DNA from: Stercoripulliclostridium_A sp045535235
GTDB taxonomy: Bacteria > Bacillota > Clostridia > Christensenellales > DTU072
Assembly: GCA_045535235.1 (NCBI GenBank)
Contig: JAZSLG010000099.1
Location: 1 to 27,872, forward strand
Length of the DNA: 27,872 bases
Reading direction: 5' to 3'
The position numbers and the translations under genes were made by a program. The first letter of the stretch is position 1; each line of letters begins with the position of its first letter. This document shows, one piece after another, positions 16,500 through 24,704 of this stretch. The notes under the pieces are model-generated. The model was not told the origin of the DNA. It did not search any database and saw only the letters and a program-made list of their open reading frames with translations.

Positions 16500-16534
16500 G
16501 GGTGGAAAACGAGGTTGTTTTCCACCCTCTTTTT
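16500..16534 (+). terminator. Intrinsic terminator after the GH35 gene
   Basis: GGGTGGAAAAC (16500-16510), a 6-base loop and GTTTTCCACCC (16517-16527) precede TCTTTTT. A perfect 11-bp stem. Confidence 0.93.
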
Positions 16535-16570
16535 AACGCAATTTTAATACAAAAAAAGTGGTGGAAATTA

Positions 16571-16599
16571 TTGACTTACGCGCGCGCATACATTATAAT
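16571..16599 (+). promoter_or_regulatory. Promoter of the TetR-MMPL operon with a CG-alternating spacer
   Basis: TTGACT (16571-16576), 17 bp, TATAAT (16594-16599). The spacer holds ACGCGCGCGC, rare in AT-rich intergenic DNA here, placed where a TetR dimer would block RNA polymerase. Confidence 0.85.
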
Positions 16600-16646
16600 A
16601 TTTTCAAAAGAGAATAATCTTTCTCTTTTTTGTTGCGAGGGCCGTT

Positions 16647-17237
16647 ATGCAATATCAAAAAGAAGACGTAAGGAAACGGATAGTAGACGCTGCAAAAACA
16701 GAGTTTTTGCGCGTAGGTTTTTACCGTGCCAGCATGCTTCAAATTAGCAATCGCGCCCGAGTTCCAATTGGCAATTTGTACCGTTATTTTGCTTCTAAAG
16801 AAGCTCTTTTCGACTCTATAGTGGGTACTGCCAAAGAACGCATTTTGGAAGTAATTAAAGGGGGATTGGGACTAACCGTAAAAAGCGATGCCCTTCCTAA
16901 ACAAGAGACTATATTAAAAATGGATAAAGTATCGGATAATTTCTTGGAAATTGCTAGGGATTACCAAAAAGAAATGATACTGCTTTTGCAAAAGAGTAAC
17001 GGCTCCAAACACGACGGATTCATAGAAGAAGTCGTAGGCTACGTTAAGGACTTACTCAACGAGCGCGTCAAAGCTTCAAACGACACTCCGCATGAGTTTT
17101 TATTCGATTTGATTGCCGATAACGTTACGCGCGGAGCATTTCGTATTATGATAGAAAGACCTTTTGAGGAGCAACGCGAGGAGCTCACAAGATTGTTAAC
17201 TTTCTACTTTGCTAACATCGAGGATAGGCTATATTAG
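16647..17237 (+). CDS. TetR/AcrR-family transcriptional regulator
   Basis: This 196-residue protein has an N-terminal TetR DNA-binding domain (residues about 8-55), with ILDAA-like RIVDAAKTEF, a helix-turn-helix over MLQISNRARVPIGNLYRYF and SKEALF. The helical ligand-binding domain that follows is variable, as usual. TetR proteins mostly repress their own operon and a neighbouring transporter until a small ligand binds. ATG at 16647 follows a GCGAGGG site. The stop is 15 bases before the MMPL gene, so they form one operon. The in-frame alternative upstream of 16647 is not supported. The ligand is unknown, but is likely a substrate of the MMPL protein. Confidence 0.93.
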   Translation: MQYQKEDVRKRIVDAAKTEFLRVGFYRASMLQISNRARVPIGNLYRYFASKEALFDSIVGTAKERILEVIKGGLGLTVKSDALPKQETILKMDKVSDNFLEIARDYQKEMILLLQKSNGSKHDGFIEEVVGYVKDLLNERVKASNDTPHEFLFDLIADNVTRGAFRIMIERPFEEQREELTRLLTFYFANIEDRLY

Positions 17238-17252
17238 GATATAGGGGAATAA

Positions 17253-19913
17253 ATGAAATCTTTTGCACGTTTTGTCGTTAATAATAAACTTTGGATAGTA
17301 ATTATTTTTACTGTCCTTTTAATTGCGTCTATCGTAGGAATGACGTTTGTTAAAGTTAATTACAACGATTCGGCGTATCTTCCCGATGATAACTTGGTTG
17401 CAGAAGGTCTAAAAGCCATGTACGGTGAGTTTGGCGAGGGCGGTAACGCTACCGTTATGCTTTCCGATACGGACGTTGAGAGTGCCGTTGAGTTCAAACA
17501 AAAAATGGAAGCAATCGAGGGTGTAGCCGACGTTATTTGGATAGACGATATTTTCCTTTCCGATGAAATTTGGGTTATAAAAAAAGCCCAAGAGAGTGCT
17601 GAAATTTCTCGTGGTAAAGCTGTGTATTTTATAATGCATATGGTTGACAAAATTTCCACTTTGAACGAGGCGGAAATGAATGCTATTAGTGCTGTTCTTG
17701 GTGGAGGCGCACTTGATATGAATCAATTGTCATCCGTACTAGATAAAATTCAAGACGGGTTAAGCTCAAGCGACAAACTCTTATTCGTAAATTTTATTTC
17801 CGGGATGCAAACAGCCGTTGATAGTCCCGACAGTCCATTCGCTGGCACCGGCGGTGGCTTCGATATGGCAATGTTGGATCAATTTAAGCCCAGCCTTGAA
17901 ATGTTCTATCACGACATTCCCAAGTTTGGCAAGTATGCTCTTTTCCAAGTCGCATTCGTTAAGAGCGATTACGATACCAAAACGATGGACGCCATTGACG
18001 CCATAAAAGATATAGAAGGTTATCAAATTTCCATAGTAGGTAACGCTGCAACTACCTATAATAGTATACAGCTCGTAAGCAAGGAAACTACGATTTCCAC
18101 CATAGTTGCGGCAATTATCATAATTTTAATTTTATTGCTTACTACCACCTCTTACTTGGAGCCTATTGCGATATTAATTCCTATTGGCGTTAGCGTGCTT
18201 ATGAATATGGGTACCAACTGGATTACCCCGTATTTAACGGGTGCCGGTGGCGTTTCCTATATTACGCAAAGCGTATCGGCGGTACTCCAACTTGCTCTCA
18301 CTATGGACTATTGCGTAACGCTATTACACCGCTTCAAAGAAGAAAAGAAGAAAGGATTAAAGTCCAACGAGGCTATGGTAGACGCTTTGAGTTCCAGCTT
18401 GAAAGCAATTGGTAGTGCCTCGCTTACTACGGTTGCTTCTTTCGTTGCGTTAATGTTTATGAAGTTCAAACTGGGAATAGATATGGGCTTTGTATTAATG
18501 AAGGGAACGGTACTTTCCATACTTTGCGTTATCTTCCTAATGCCAGCCGTAATTCTTTATATGGAAAAACTCCTTGATAAGACGGAACACAAAACATTCA
18601 ATCTTAGCTGGAGAAAGTATAGTAAAGGTCTAGTAAAATCTCGTTTCTACGTACCTTTTATCATAATTGCGATTATAGTACCATGCATTTTCCTACAAGG
18701 ACAAAACTTTTTCGTATATGGTCCCGAGGCAAGTATGGGTGGCACGGAAAGTGAAATTGCCGCCGATAGAAAGGCGATGGAAACGGTGTTTGGTAAGCAA
18801 AATCAACTCATAATGTTACTTCCAATTGAGTACTACGAAAGTGGTGTTGAACTTGAAATTACCAAAGAACTAGCCAAAGTTGACGGTGTGTCGGTAGTAC
18901 AAAGTTATTCTTCGTTCGTTGAGCAAGGCGTACAAGACATGATGCCCCAAAAATTCCTAAAACAATTCCTCGCCCACGGTGAAGACGGTAGTGCCTATAC
19001 TCGTGTCGTCATGTTCCTTGATGCAGAAGAAGAGGGCGAAGCGACTACGTCGTTAATAAATGAAATAAGTGCAATCGCAGATAGATATATGGCAGAAAAC
19101 GAGGATTTGGGACAGGGGTACGTACTCGGCATTTCTTCGGCGACGCTAAATATTAAGGAAGTGGTTAACGTTGACTATGATTTGATTAGTTACGTTTCGC
19201 TTGGTCTAGTTGCTCTCATATTGTTAATTACGTTTAAGAGTGCGATATTACCCGTAATATTAGTCATTGTAATACAGGGCTCGGTATACGTTAATATGGC
19301 GGTACCTTATATTACCGGACTAATTCAAAACGAAGCTCAACCCATCGTATTTATAGGATATATGCTAATTAGCTCCATCTTGTTGGGTGCCACGGTTGAC
19401 TATGCGATACTTCTTACCGATAGATATATGGAAAATCGTAAGATCATGGGTAAGTATGACGCAGTTAGACAGGCTCTAGCGGATAGCTCCCGTACTCTTA
19501 TTACATCCGCGGGCATTTTGACGGGAGCAGGCGCTGCTGTACAATTCGTATCCACTCTCCCTGCGACCAAAGTAATAGGCGCCGCAATAATGCGTGGCGG
19601 TATATTGGCATTCTTGTTCGTTATCATACTACTTCCGCAATTACTAATACTACTTGACAAAGTAATTAGGGTAACCACTCTTGGTGGTAAAAAGAACATG
19701 ATTTCATCCAAGACCATATTGGTCGCACCGGAAATTGAAGAAGCGTCCGTTATCCAACAACCCAAAGACAGCACGCCTTTCTGGAAACGTCGTAAAAAAT
19801 ATAGCGAAATGACCTCTGACGAGCGCGAGGATGCCATTCTCGAAAACATCTTGGAATCCATAGATAACCCCGATTTTGACCCCAACTATGAAGATTTGCA
19901 CGACGATGAATAA
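17253..19913 (+). CDS. MMPL/RND-superfamily membrane transporter
   Basis: This 886-residue protein has the duplicated RND layout: one TM helix (about 13-31), a large external loop, five TM helices (about 280-440), then the same again (TM at about 465-483, loop, TMs from about 645 to 805). Each half carries the family's D-Y pair in a TM helix (MDYCVTLLHRF with Asp352-Tyr353; VDYAILLTDRY with Asp716-Tyr717), which relays protons in MmpL-type proteins. A Lys/Arg stretch and an acidic cytosolic tail end the protein. It probably moves hydrophobic molecules, lipids or drugs using proton motive force. It is co-transcribed with the TetR gene and ends at a terminator. Family sure; substrate unknown. 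Confidence 0.92.
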   Translation: MKSFARFVVNNKLWIVIIFTVLLIASIVGMTFVKVNYNDSAYLPDDNLVAEGLKAMYGEFGEGGNATVMLSDTDVESAVEFKQKMEAIEGVADVIWIDDIFLSDEIWVIKKAQESAEISRGKAVYFIMHMVDKISTLNEAEMNAISAVLGGGALDMNQLSSVLDKIQDGLSSSDKLLFVNFISGMQTAVDSPDSPFAGTGGGFDMAMLDQFKPSLEMFYHDIPKFGKYALFQVAFVKSDYDTKTMDAIDAIKDIEGYQISIVGNAATTYNSIQLVSKETTISTIVAAIIIILILLLTTTSYLEPIAILIPIGVSVLMNMGTNWITPYLTGAGGVSYITQSVSAVLQLALTMDYCVTLLHRFKEEKKKGLKSNEAMVDALSSSLKAIGSASLTTVASFVALMFMKFKLGIDMGFVLMKGTVLSILCVIFLMPAVILYMEKLLDKTEHKTFNLSWRKYSKGLVKSRFYVPFIIIAIIVPCIFLQGQNFFVYGPEASMGGTESEIAADRKAMETVFGKQNQLIMLLPIEYYESGVELEITKELAKVDGVSVVQSYSSFVEQGVQDMMPQKFLKQFLAHGEDGSAYTRVVMFLDAEEEGEATTSLINEISAIADRYMAENEDLGQGYVLGISSATLNIKEVVNVDYDLISYVSLGLVALILLITFKSAILPVILVIVIQGSVYVNMAVPYITGLIQNEAQPIVFIGYMLISSILLGATVDYAILLTDRYMENRKIMGKYDAVRQALADSSRTLITSAGILTGAGAAVQFVSTLPATKVIGAAIMRGGILAFLFVIILLPQLLILLDKVIRVTTLGGKKNMISSKTILVAPEIEEASVIQQPKDSTPFWKRRKKYSEMTSDEREDAILENILESIDNPDFDPNYEDLHDDE

Positions 19914-19922
19914 TAAATCGAC

Positions 19923-19945
19923 AAAGCCCACGAACGTGGGCTTTT
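19923..19945 (+). terminator. Intrinsic terminator after the MMPL gene
   Basis: AAAGCCCAC, loop GAAC, GTGGGCTTT, then a short T run. It starts nine bases after the stop. Confidence 0.9.
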
Positions 19946-20010
19946 AATTTGGGTAAAAACTTACTCTATGAATTTTACGTGAAATATAGTTAAAAATTCG
20001 CCTCAAGCTC

Positions 20011-20038
20011 TTGCAATCATTAAGTGTAGTGTTATAAT
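20011..20038 (+). promoter_or_regulatory. Promoter of the secreted membrane-anchored protein gene
   Basis: TTGCAA (20011-20016), 16 bp, TATAAT (20033-20038). A GGAGAGG ribosome binding site lies shortly before the ATG at 20074. Confidence 0.7.
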
Positions 20039-20073
20039 GAAATTAAAGTTGGGGACACTAGGAGAGGCGTAGT

Positions 20074-21447
20074 ATGAAAAATAAAATATTGATAGCACTA
20101 ACTTTATTTGTCGTTTGCTTTAGCACGTTTATTATCCCTATTAGTGGGAATACGGCTTATGCAAATTCGGCATTAAAATATTGGGAGGGTGTGACCGCGA
20201 GTGGTGCGATAGTTATAAATGAAAACGTGCCTATTGTCGTGGAAAATGAAAACCTAACTTTTGATATAAACGAATTTCCAGCCAAAGAAGATTATTATAG
20301 TGGGACATCACAAAATTATACCAGTAAGGTGACAGCCGAATATAGTTTTTATAATCCAAGCGAATACGAAGTGACTGCGACGCTTTTATTCCCTTATGGT
20401 AATCTTCCTATGTATGCCAATAACTCCAATGATTTGCAATATGGTGTAAAAATTAATGGTGAAACCATAGCATCGCAAAAACGTCATACGTATAATCAAA
20501 GTTATAGATATGATTTTGATTATAAAGTTGCGGTAACTCAAATTCAAGATACTTTTAAATCCGATGAATTTTATGCACCAGATATGCCCGTATACAAGTA
20601 TTCATATACTGTTTCGGATTTATCGGTGGAAAATGGTGTTGTTTCGTTTACTTTGAATTATGCCAGTAACGTAAAATATTATTTGGTAGGGGGTAGCGCT
20701 AAAGAAGAATCCGATAAAAAGATATCATATGGAGCTTGGGTTAAGTCTGGCCAAACGGTTGTCCTATACGTGATTGGCGAAGATGTCGATGTATCAAATC
20801 ATGCTTTTTATGCTAATTTTGCAAGAGAGTCCGAGCAATGTAACGGAACTCTAGTGTTAAAAGATAAGGAAGAAATAACTTTTAAGGAATTAGTTTTATC
20901 TGCACGCGATGAAAGTTCTGTCATTAATGAAGTAGATTGGTACAATGCTACGATAGATATGATAAACAATGGCTATGACTTGGGTACAAATCTAAACAAT
21001 TATTTTATGGAATGGTACCAATATGAATTAAAGATTTCAGCAGGGGAAAGGGTTACTAATACTGTTGTGGCACCGCTATATCCAAGCATTAACGAGAATT
21101 ACGAACCGACTAAGTATGATTACGTCTATTTATTATCTCCGGCTAGGTCTTGGTCGAATTTTGGTGAATTAACCATAAATATTAATACTACGGCTTATAT
21201 GCTGGAAGACAGCCTTGGTGGGTTTGAAAAGGTTGACACAGGTTATAGGTTGGTACGTAACGGCTTGCCGGAAAAAGAATTGGAGTTCACTCTTTGTGAA
21301 TCAAAAAGCCCTAAAAGAGTGATTAATTGGGCTTATTATTTGGTAATTATTATACCTATTGCAATCCTTTTAGCCGTTATTGTAATAATAGTAACAATCG
21401 TTATAGCGGTAAAGAAAAAACGTAGAAAAAAACCTAATGGAAAGTAG
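20074..21447 (+). CDS. Secreted, C-terminally membrane-anchored protein of unknown family
   Basis: This 457-residue protein has a Sec signal peptide (MKNKILIALTLFVVCF..., likely cut after AYA at residue 30). About 385 residues of beta-rich, Tyr/Asn-rich extracellular sequence follow, then a C-terminal TM helix (about 421-447) and a Lys/Arg-rich tail ending the protein inside. It is therefore type I, with its bulk outside the cell. The stretch VTATLLFPYGNLP resembles outer-surface domains that dress a flexible sheet, but I do not recognise a family with confidence. It has its own promoter and SD site and is followed by a conserved intergenic element and terminator, so it is monocistronic. Base composition is more AT-rich than that of the neighbouring MMPL gene. 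Confidence 0.75.
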   Translation: MKNKILIALTLFVVCFSTFIIPISGNTAYANSALKYWEGVTASGAIVINENVPIVVENENLTFDINEFPAKEDYYSGTSQNYTSKVTAEYSFYNPSEYEVTATLLFPYGNLPMYANNSNDLQYGVKINGETIASQKRHTYNQSYRYDFDYKVAVTQIQDTFKSDEFYAPDMPVYKYSYTVSDLSVENGVVSFTLNYASNVKYYLVGGSAKEESDKKISYGAWVKSGQTVVLYVIGEDVDVSNHAFYANFARESEQCNGTLVLKDKEEITFKELVLSARDESSVINEVDWYNATIDMINNGYDLGTNLNNYFMEWYQYELKISAGERVTNTVVAPLYPSINENYEPTKYDYVYLLSPARSWSNFGELTININTTAYMLEDSLGGFEKVDTGYRLVRNGLPEKELEFTLCESKSPKRVINWAYYLVIIIPIAILLAVIVIIVTIVIAVKKKRRKKPNGK

Positions 21448-21454
21448 TATAGCG

Positions 21455-21507
21455 AAAAAAAGCCTTGTTGGTTACCGTAATAGTCATAGGGATTTTTACG
21501 GTAAACC
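21455..21507 (+). repeat. Structured intergenic element, copy 1 (box A - stem - box B)
   Basis: Box A AAAAAAGCCTTGTTG (21456-21470), a 14-base variable segment, then box B CATAGGGATTTTTA (21485-21498). The variable segment TTACCGTAA pairs with TTACGGTAA (21496-21504), and flanking GG/CC add two pairs around a bulge. An almost identical layout with different stem sequence occurs inverted at 22780-22858. It starts eight bases after the stop of the preceding gene. Confidence 0.65.
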
Positions 21508-21530
21508 TTAGGGTTTCAAATTAACAAGTT

Positions 21531-21558
21531 AAGGCGTGGCGTGATGCCACGCCTTTTA
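21531..21558 (+). terminator. Intrinsic terminator
   Basis: AAGGCGTGGC, loop GTGAT, GCCACGCCTT and a short T run (TTTATT). A perfect 10-bp stem. It ends transcripts from the secreted-protein gene and separates it from the Fic promoter. Confidence 0.9.
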
Positions 21559-21612
21559 TTCCGTAAAATCATAGATATTATTCCAATACGTCTTGACATT
21601 GTTCCGTAAAAT
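21559..21612 (+). promoter_or_regulatory. Direct repeats flanking the fic -35 box (candidate operator)
   Basis: TTCCGTAAAAT occurs at 21559-21569 and 21602-21612, 43 bp apart. The similarity continues after each copy into a TAT-ATTCCA segment. One copy lies upstream of the -35, the other between -35 and -10. The product of the downstream gene has a helix-turn-helix, so autoregulation is possible. Confidence 0.45.
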
Positions 21613-21621
21613 GAGTATAAT
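21593..21621 (+). promoter_or_regulatory. Consensus promoter of the fic gene
   Basis: TTGACA (21593-21598), 17 bp, TATAAT (21616-21621): both boxes match the vegetative consensus exactly. Confidence 0.92.
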
Positions 21622-21644
21622 ATTCCATATAAGGAGTGATTATT

Positions 21645-22535
21645 ATGGCAATGAACGCAAAACAAGTAGCTGAAAAGTGGAATATTTCCGATAGACGTGT
21701 TAGAACGCTATGCGCTAACGGTCAAATTGACGGCGCATATCGAATTGGAAAGATTTGGTATATTCCTGATGGCACGGATAAACCTCAAGACGGTAGAATT
21801 AAAGCCAAAGAAAGTTTAACTGCGCTTATTGAAAAGAAAAAAGCGGAGCTTGATTCACGTCGTCCACTTACCGAAGGCGAAGTACAAAGACTTTACGAAG
21901 ACTTTATGATTGAGTACACCTATAACTCAAACGCCATTGAAGGTAATACTCTTACGCTTCGTGAAACGGATATGGTACTTCGTGGGCTTACTATCGACCA
22001 AAAACCGCTTAAAGACCATATGGAAGCCGTTGGTCATAAAGACGCTTTTTATTTTGTTGTTGACCTAGTAAAAGAAAAGGCAGAGCTTACCGAGTACGTT
22101 ATAAAACAAATTCACTCGCTTGTTCTTGCCGATAAACCTATGGATAAAGGCACGTATAGAAAAGTTCCCGTTCGTATTCTTGGTGCTCATAACGAGCCTG
22201 TGCAACCTTATTTAATCGAGCCAAAAATGAACGAGCTTTTGCAAAACTTCAAAAACGACAATACAAATATCGCTGAAAAACTTGCTCTTTTCCATATCAA
22301 TTTTGAAGGTATTCACCCCTTTATTGACGGAAACGGCAGAACGGGAAGATTGCTTGTCAATTTAGAACTTATGAAAGCGGGCTATCCACCGATTGATATC
22401 AAGTTCACCGATAGAAAGAGATATTACGACGCATTCGATAGTTATCACGTTAAAAAAGATTTGTCACAAATGACTAAACTTTTTGCTGAATATATCAACG
22501 CAAGGCTTGATGAATATTTAAAGATTTTACATTAA
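21645..22535 (+). CDS. Fic-domain protein with N-terminal helix-turn-helix (class II)
   Basis: This 296-residue protein starts with a short winged-helix or excisionase-like DNA-binding segment (residues about 4-42, with AEKWNISDRRVRTLCANGQI and a basic, Trp/Tyr-rich wing). The inhibitory motif SNAIEG (95-100) precedes the Fic domain, as in class II Fic enzymes. The catalytic motif HPFIDGNGRTGR is at 224-235. Fic enzymes transfer AMP, or another nucleotide moiety, from a nucleotide onto target hydroxyls; the Glu of the inhibitory motif keeps them off. I chose ATG 21645, with AAGGAG at 21631-21636, over an upstream GTG at 21636 and the later in-frame ATG. No antitoxin gene lies beside it, in line with inhibition within the same chain. 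Targets are unknown. Confidence 0.93.
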   Translation: MAMNAKQVAEKWNISDRRVRTLCANGQIDGAYRIGKIWYIPDGTDKPQDGRIKAKESLTALIEKKKAELDSRRPLTEGEVQRLYEDFMIEYTYNSNAIEGNTLTLRETDMVLRGLTIDQKPLKDHMEAVGHKDAFYFVVDLVKEKAELTEYVIKQIHSLVLADKPMDKGTYRKVPVRILGAHNEPVQPYLIEPKMNELLQNFKNDNTNIAEKLALFHINFEGIHPFIDGNGRTGRLLVNLELMKAGYPPIDIKFTDRKRYYDAFDSYHVKKDLSQMTKLFAEYINARLDEYLKILH

Positions 22536-22545
22536 GAAGTTTTTT

Positions 22546-22626
22546 TCAAATAACGGAAATCTTTCTAGTTTAGAGTTAGGAGAATATACACTCGTAAATA
22601 AAGACTATAAGTTTTATATTAAGTAG
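22546..22626 (+). pseudogene. Possible remnant of a gene tail downstream of fic
   Basis: The frame reads SNNGNLSSLELGEYTLVNKD and ends YKFYIK then TAG. It looks like plausible protein sequence, but it has no start codon, no SD site, and is blocked upstream by a stop near 22519. It may be the C-terminal end of a lost gene, or chance. Low confidence. Confidence 0.2.
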
Positions 22627-22735
22627 ATTTTGCCACAAAACGGCGCAAAATTGAAGCAGGTAAAGAAAATTGCCACAACTCACACTTTTGACTTAAAGCA
22701 TATGGGAAACCCATATCTATTTTTGAGCAAAGAAA
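22627..22735. other. Gene-free spacer with a small hairpin and repeated TTGCCACAA
   Basis: No gene is seen. TTGCCACAA occurs twice (22630-22638 and 22670-22678). ATATGGG-AAA-CCCATAT (22700-22716) is a perfect 7-bp hairpin. This spacer belongs to the roughly 335-base gap between fic and the Na/Pi transporter, which also holds the possible remnant, a terminator and the second structured element. Confidence 0.5.
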
Positions 22736-22773
22736 AAGAACTTAGATTTTCACGTCTAAGTTCTTGTTTTTTT
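22736..22773. terminator. Bidirectional intrinsic terminator between fic and the Na/Pi transporter
   Basis: AAGAACTTAGA (22736-22746), an 8-base loop and TCTAAGTTCTT (22755-22765), an 11-bp perfect stem. A run of Ts follows on the plus strand, and TTTTTCTTT follows on the minus strand. The genes converge here. Confidence 0.9.
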
Positions 22774-22779
22774 AACCGC

Positions 22780-22858
22780 TTGAAAACTGCAATACTATAA
22801 CATTTTAATTGTTTCTAAAAATCCCTATGGCTATTGCAGTTTTCAACAAGGCTTTTTT
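22780..22858 (-). repeat. Structured intergenic element, copy 2 (inverted relative to copy 1)
   Basis: On the minus strand this reads box A AAAAAAGCCTTGTTG (22858-22844), 14 variable bases, then box B CATAGGGATTTTTA (22829-22816). Box sequences and their 14-base spacing are the same as at 21455. The variable segment differs, yet still forms a stem: TATTGCAGTTTTCAA (22832-22846) pairs perfectly with TTGAAAACTGCAATA (22780-22794). It lies just after the stop of the Na/Pi transporter gene. Confidence 0.65.
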
Positions 22859-22871
22859 ATGATTAAAACTA

Positions 22872-24560
22872 TTATTTTTCAACTTTGTCTTTGGGCGCTT
22901 TTTTGGGTTTTGCAAAAGATTTGGTTGCATTTGCGATATTGGTAATGTGGTCTGCTATACGTTCTACGTCATTTGCAAGACTAATATATAAGGCACCTGT
23001 TTCGGGGTTGCAAACGCCTTCGTTGAGACGCTCTATGTGTTTTTCACCCATCAATACTTTCATATCGTCGGTAACTTGTTCGTAAGTGTAAAGGGTGGGA
23101 ATAAGTTCGGGAAGTTCTTCGTCGTAAATCTTGTACGCTAAGTTGAAAAGGTTATCGATAGCTTCACGAAGCTTTGCTACCTCTTCCAAACTATCCTCGG
23201 AGAAAGAAAGATTGTCTTCTTTTAGACGTTCGGCGTATTCGAAAATGTTTTCGGAATAGTCGCCAATACGCTCAAGGTCGGTTACGGTGTGGTGGGCGGT
23301 ACCCAAGAGTTGGTTGTCTAGCTCATTAATATCCATTTGGTTAACCTTAACCAGATATTTGGTTATCTCTTTGTGTAGATAGTTGAGTTTATTCTCGGTG
23401 ATTGCTAATTCCTCTTTTTTGGAAACGTCAACTTGGGTAATGGCATCTAGTGCAAGGTCTAGGTTTTGTTTAGCCAGTTTGTACATATTAAGAATTTCTC
23501 TCTTTATATTTGCTACGGCAAGAGGAGGAGAGGTAAGTACTTGCTCGTTAAGGAAATAAAGACGGGGAATATTGTCGTCTACTTTACCTTTCTTTTCGGG
23601 AACGATAAGCGTCGCCAATTTAACGAGGGGCTTAATAAAGGGTAGTAGTACTATGGTAGTCGCTACGTTAAACATGGTGTGTAGCATAGCTATTTGCATT
23701 TGTGCGGTATCAAACCAACTCATGAGTAAGTTTGCGTACTTTGCAAATATATCGGTTAGTAAAAAGAGTATGCTACCAAACAGATTAAATAGTAGGTGAA
23801 CGATGGCAACACGCTTTGCATTCGTAGTTGTACCGATACTGCAAAGTAGGCTGGTTACACAAGTGCCTATGTTGGAGCCGATAATTACGTACATTGCTTG
23901 GGGAAAGGTAATGATTCCCGCCGCACTCATAGTTATAACCAGACCCGTCATTGCACTAGAACTTTGGATTATGCCGGTTATTAATGCGCCAAGTAAAACT
24001 AGTAAAATAGGGTTGGTAACGCTTTGCAAAGCGTTTACGATTACAGGAGCATCCTTAAAACTTTCCATGCTATCGCCCATGACTTGTAGACCGACGAAAA
24101 TCATACCTAAACCGCAAACGATAGTACCTATCTTTTTTAGAATATCCTTTTTTGCAAACATGAGCATGAAGGCGCCAACTCCTGCAAAAGCGGCAAAAAT
24201 AACGGTAAGTTGTACGTCTTTTATACCGCCAAAACCTAGAGCAACTATTTGAGCAGTTATTGTAGTACCAATATTTGCTCCAAATACTACGCTGGTTGCT
24301 TGGGGTAAGCTCATTAGTCCTGCGTTAACGAAACCTATTAGCATGACCGTAACGGCACTCGAACTTTGTATAACGGCGGTAGTAGCCGCACCTATTCCAA
24401 CACCCACGAAGCGTGATTTATCAATAACGCTAAACATTTGTTTAATGCGGTTACCTGCTACCGCTTCCAAATTATCGCCCAGTATTTTCATGCCGAAAAT
24501 AAATACACCTAAACCGGAAAGTGCTGCTAGAATGGCATAAAAGATTTCAAGACCTGACAT
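22872..24560 (-). CDS. Na/Pi cotransporter family protein with PhoU-like C-terminal domain
   Basis: This 562-residue membrane protein has two Na/Pi-cotransporter repeats, each with the QSSS motif (residues 65-68 and 199-202). Each repeat is followed by a GxNIGT motif (GANIGTTIT; GSNIGTCVT). Residues about 340-550 form a helical PhoU-like cytosolic domain, containing DLERIGDYSENIFEYA and DVERIADHITNIANA. The family (NptA/YjbB-like) moves phosphate with Na+ and in some species works as an exporter when phosphate is in excess; the PhoU part probably regulates it. ATG at 24560 has an AAGGATG site. It is a single gene with its own promoter. Confidence 0.93.
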   Translation of the reverse strand: MSGLEIFYAILAALSGLGVFIFGMKILGDNLEAVAGNRIKQMFSVIDKSRFVGVGIGAATTAVIQSSSAVTVMLIGFVNAGLMSLPQATSVVFGANIGTTITAQIVALGFGGIKDVQLTVIFAAFAGVGAFMLMFAKKDILKKIGTIVCGLGMIFVGLQVMGDSMESFKDAPVIVNALQSVTNPILLVLLGALITGIIQSSSAMTGLVITMSAAGIITFPQAMYVIIGSNIGTCVTSLLCSIGTTTNAKRVAIVHLLFNLFGSILFLLTDIFAKYANLLMSWFDTAQMQIAMLHTMFNVATTIVLLPFIKPLVKLATLIVPEKKGKVDDNIPRLYFLNEQVLTSPPLAVANIKREILNMYKLAKQNLDLALDAITQVDVSKKEELAITENKLNYLHKEITKYLVKVNQMDINELDNQLLGTAHHTVTDLERIGDYSENIFEYAERLKEDNLSFSEDSLEEVAKLREAIDNLFNLAYKIYDEELPELIPTLYTYEQVTDDMKVLMGEKHIERLNEGVCNPETGALYISLANDVERIADHITNIANATKSFAKPKKAPKDKVEK

Positions 24561-24633
24561 AATTTTTCATCCTTATTAGTGTTTTAGTACGATTAAACGC
24601 ACTATTGATAGAGCCACAAACTCCACCATTACT

Positions 24634-24662
24634 ATTATAACCATAAATTTGTCAATAGTCAA
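24634..24662 (-). promoter_or_regulatory. Promoter of the Na/Pi transporter gene
   Basis: Minus strand: TTGACT (24662-24657), 17 bp, TATAAT (24639-24634). The mRNA leader is about 70 bases. Confidence 0.85.
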
Positions 24663-24704
24663 TAATAAAGGTAATTAGGGGAGCTGAGTTGACAAATTTG
24701 CGTA

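Noticed and set aside
16502..16747. 81-codon frame before the TetR gene
   Set aside because: It begins inside the terminator of the GH35 gene, overlaps the promoter and runs out of frame into TetR.
19400..19885. 161-codon minus-strand reading frame opposite the MMPL gene
   Set aside because: It overlaps strongly conserved MMPL sequence and has no own promoter or SD site.
21456..22858. Insertion sequence carrying fic
   Set aside because: There is no transposase and no clear target-site duplication; the inverted elements can be explained as two 3' intergenic elements. Kept only as an alternative in the findings.
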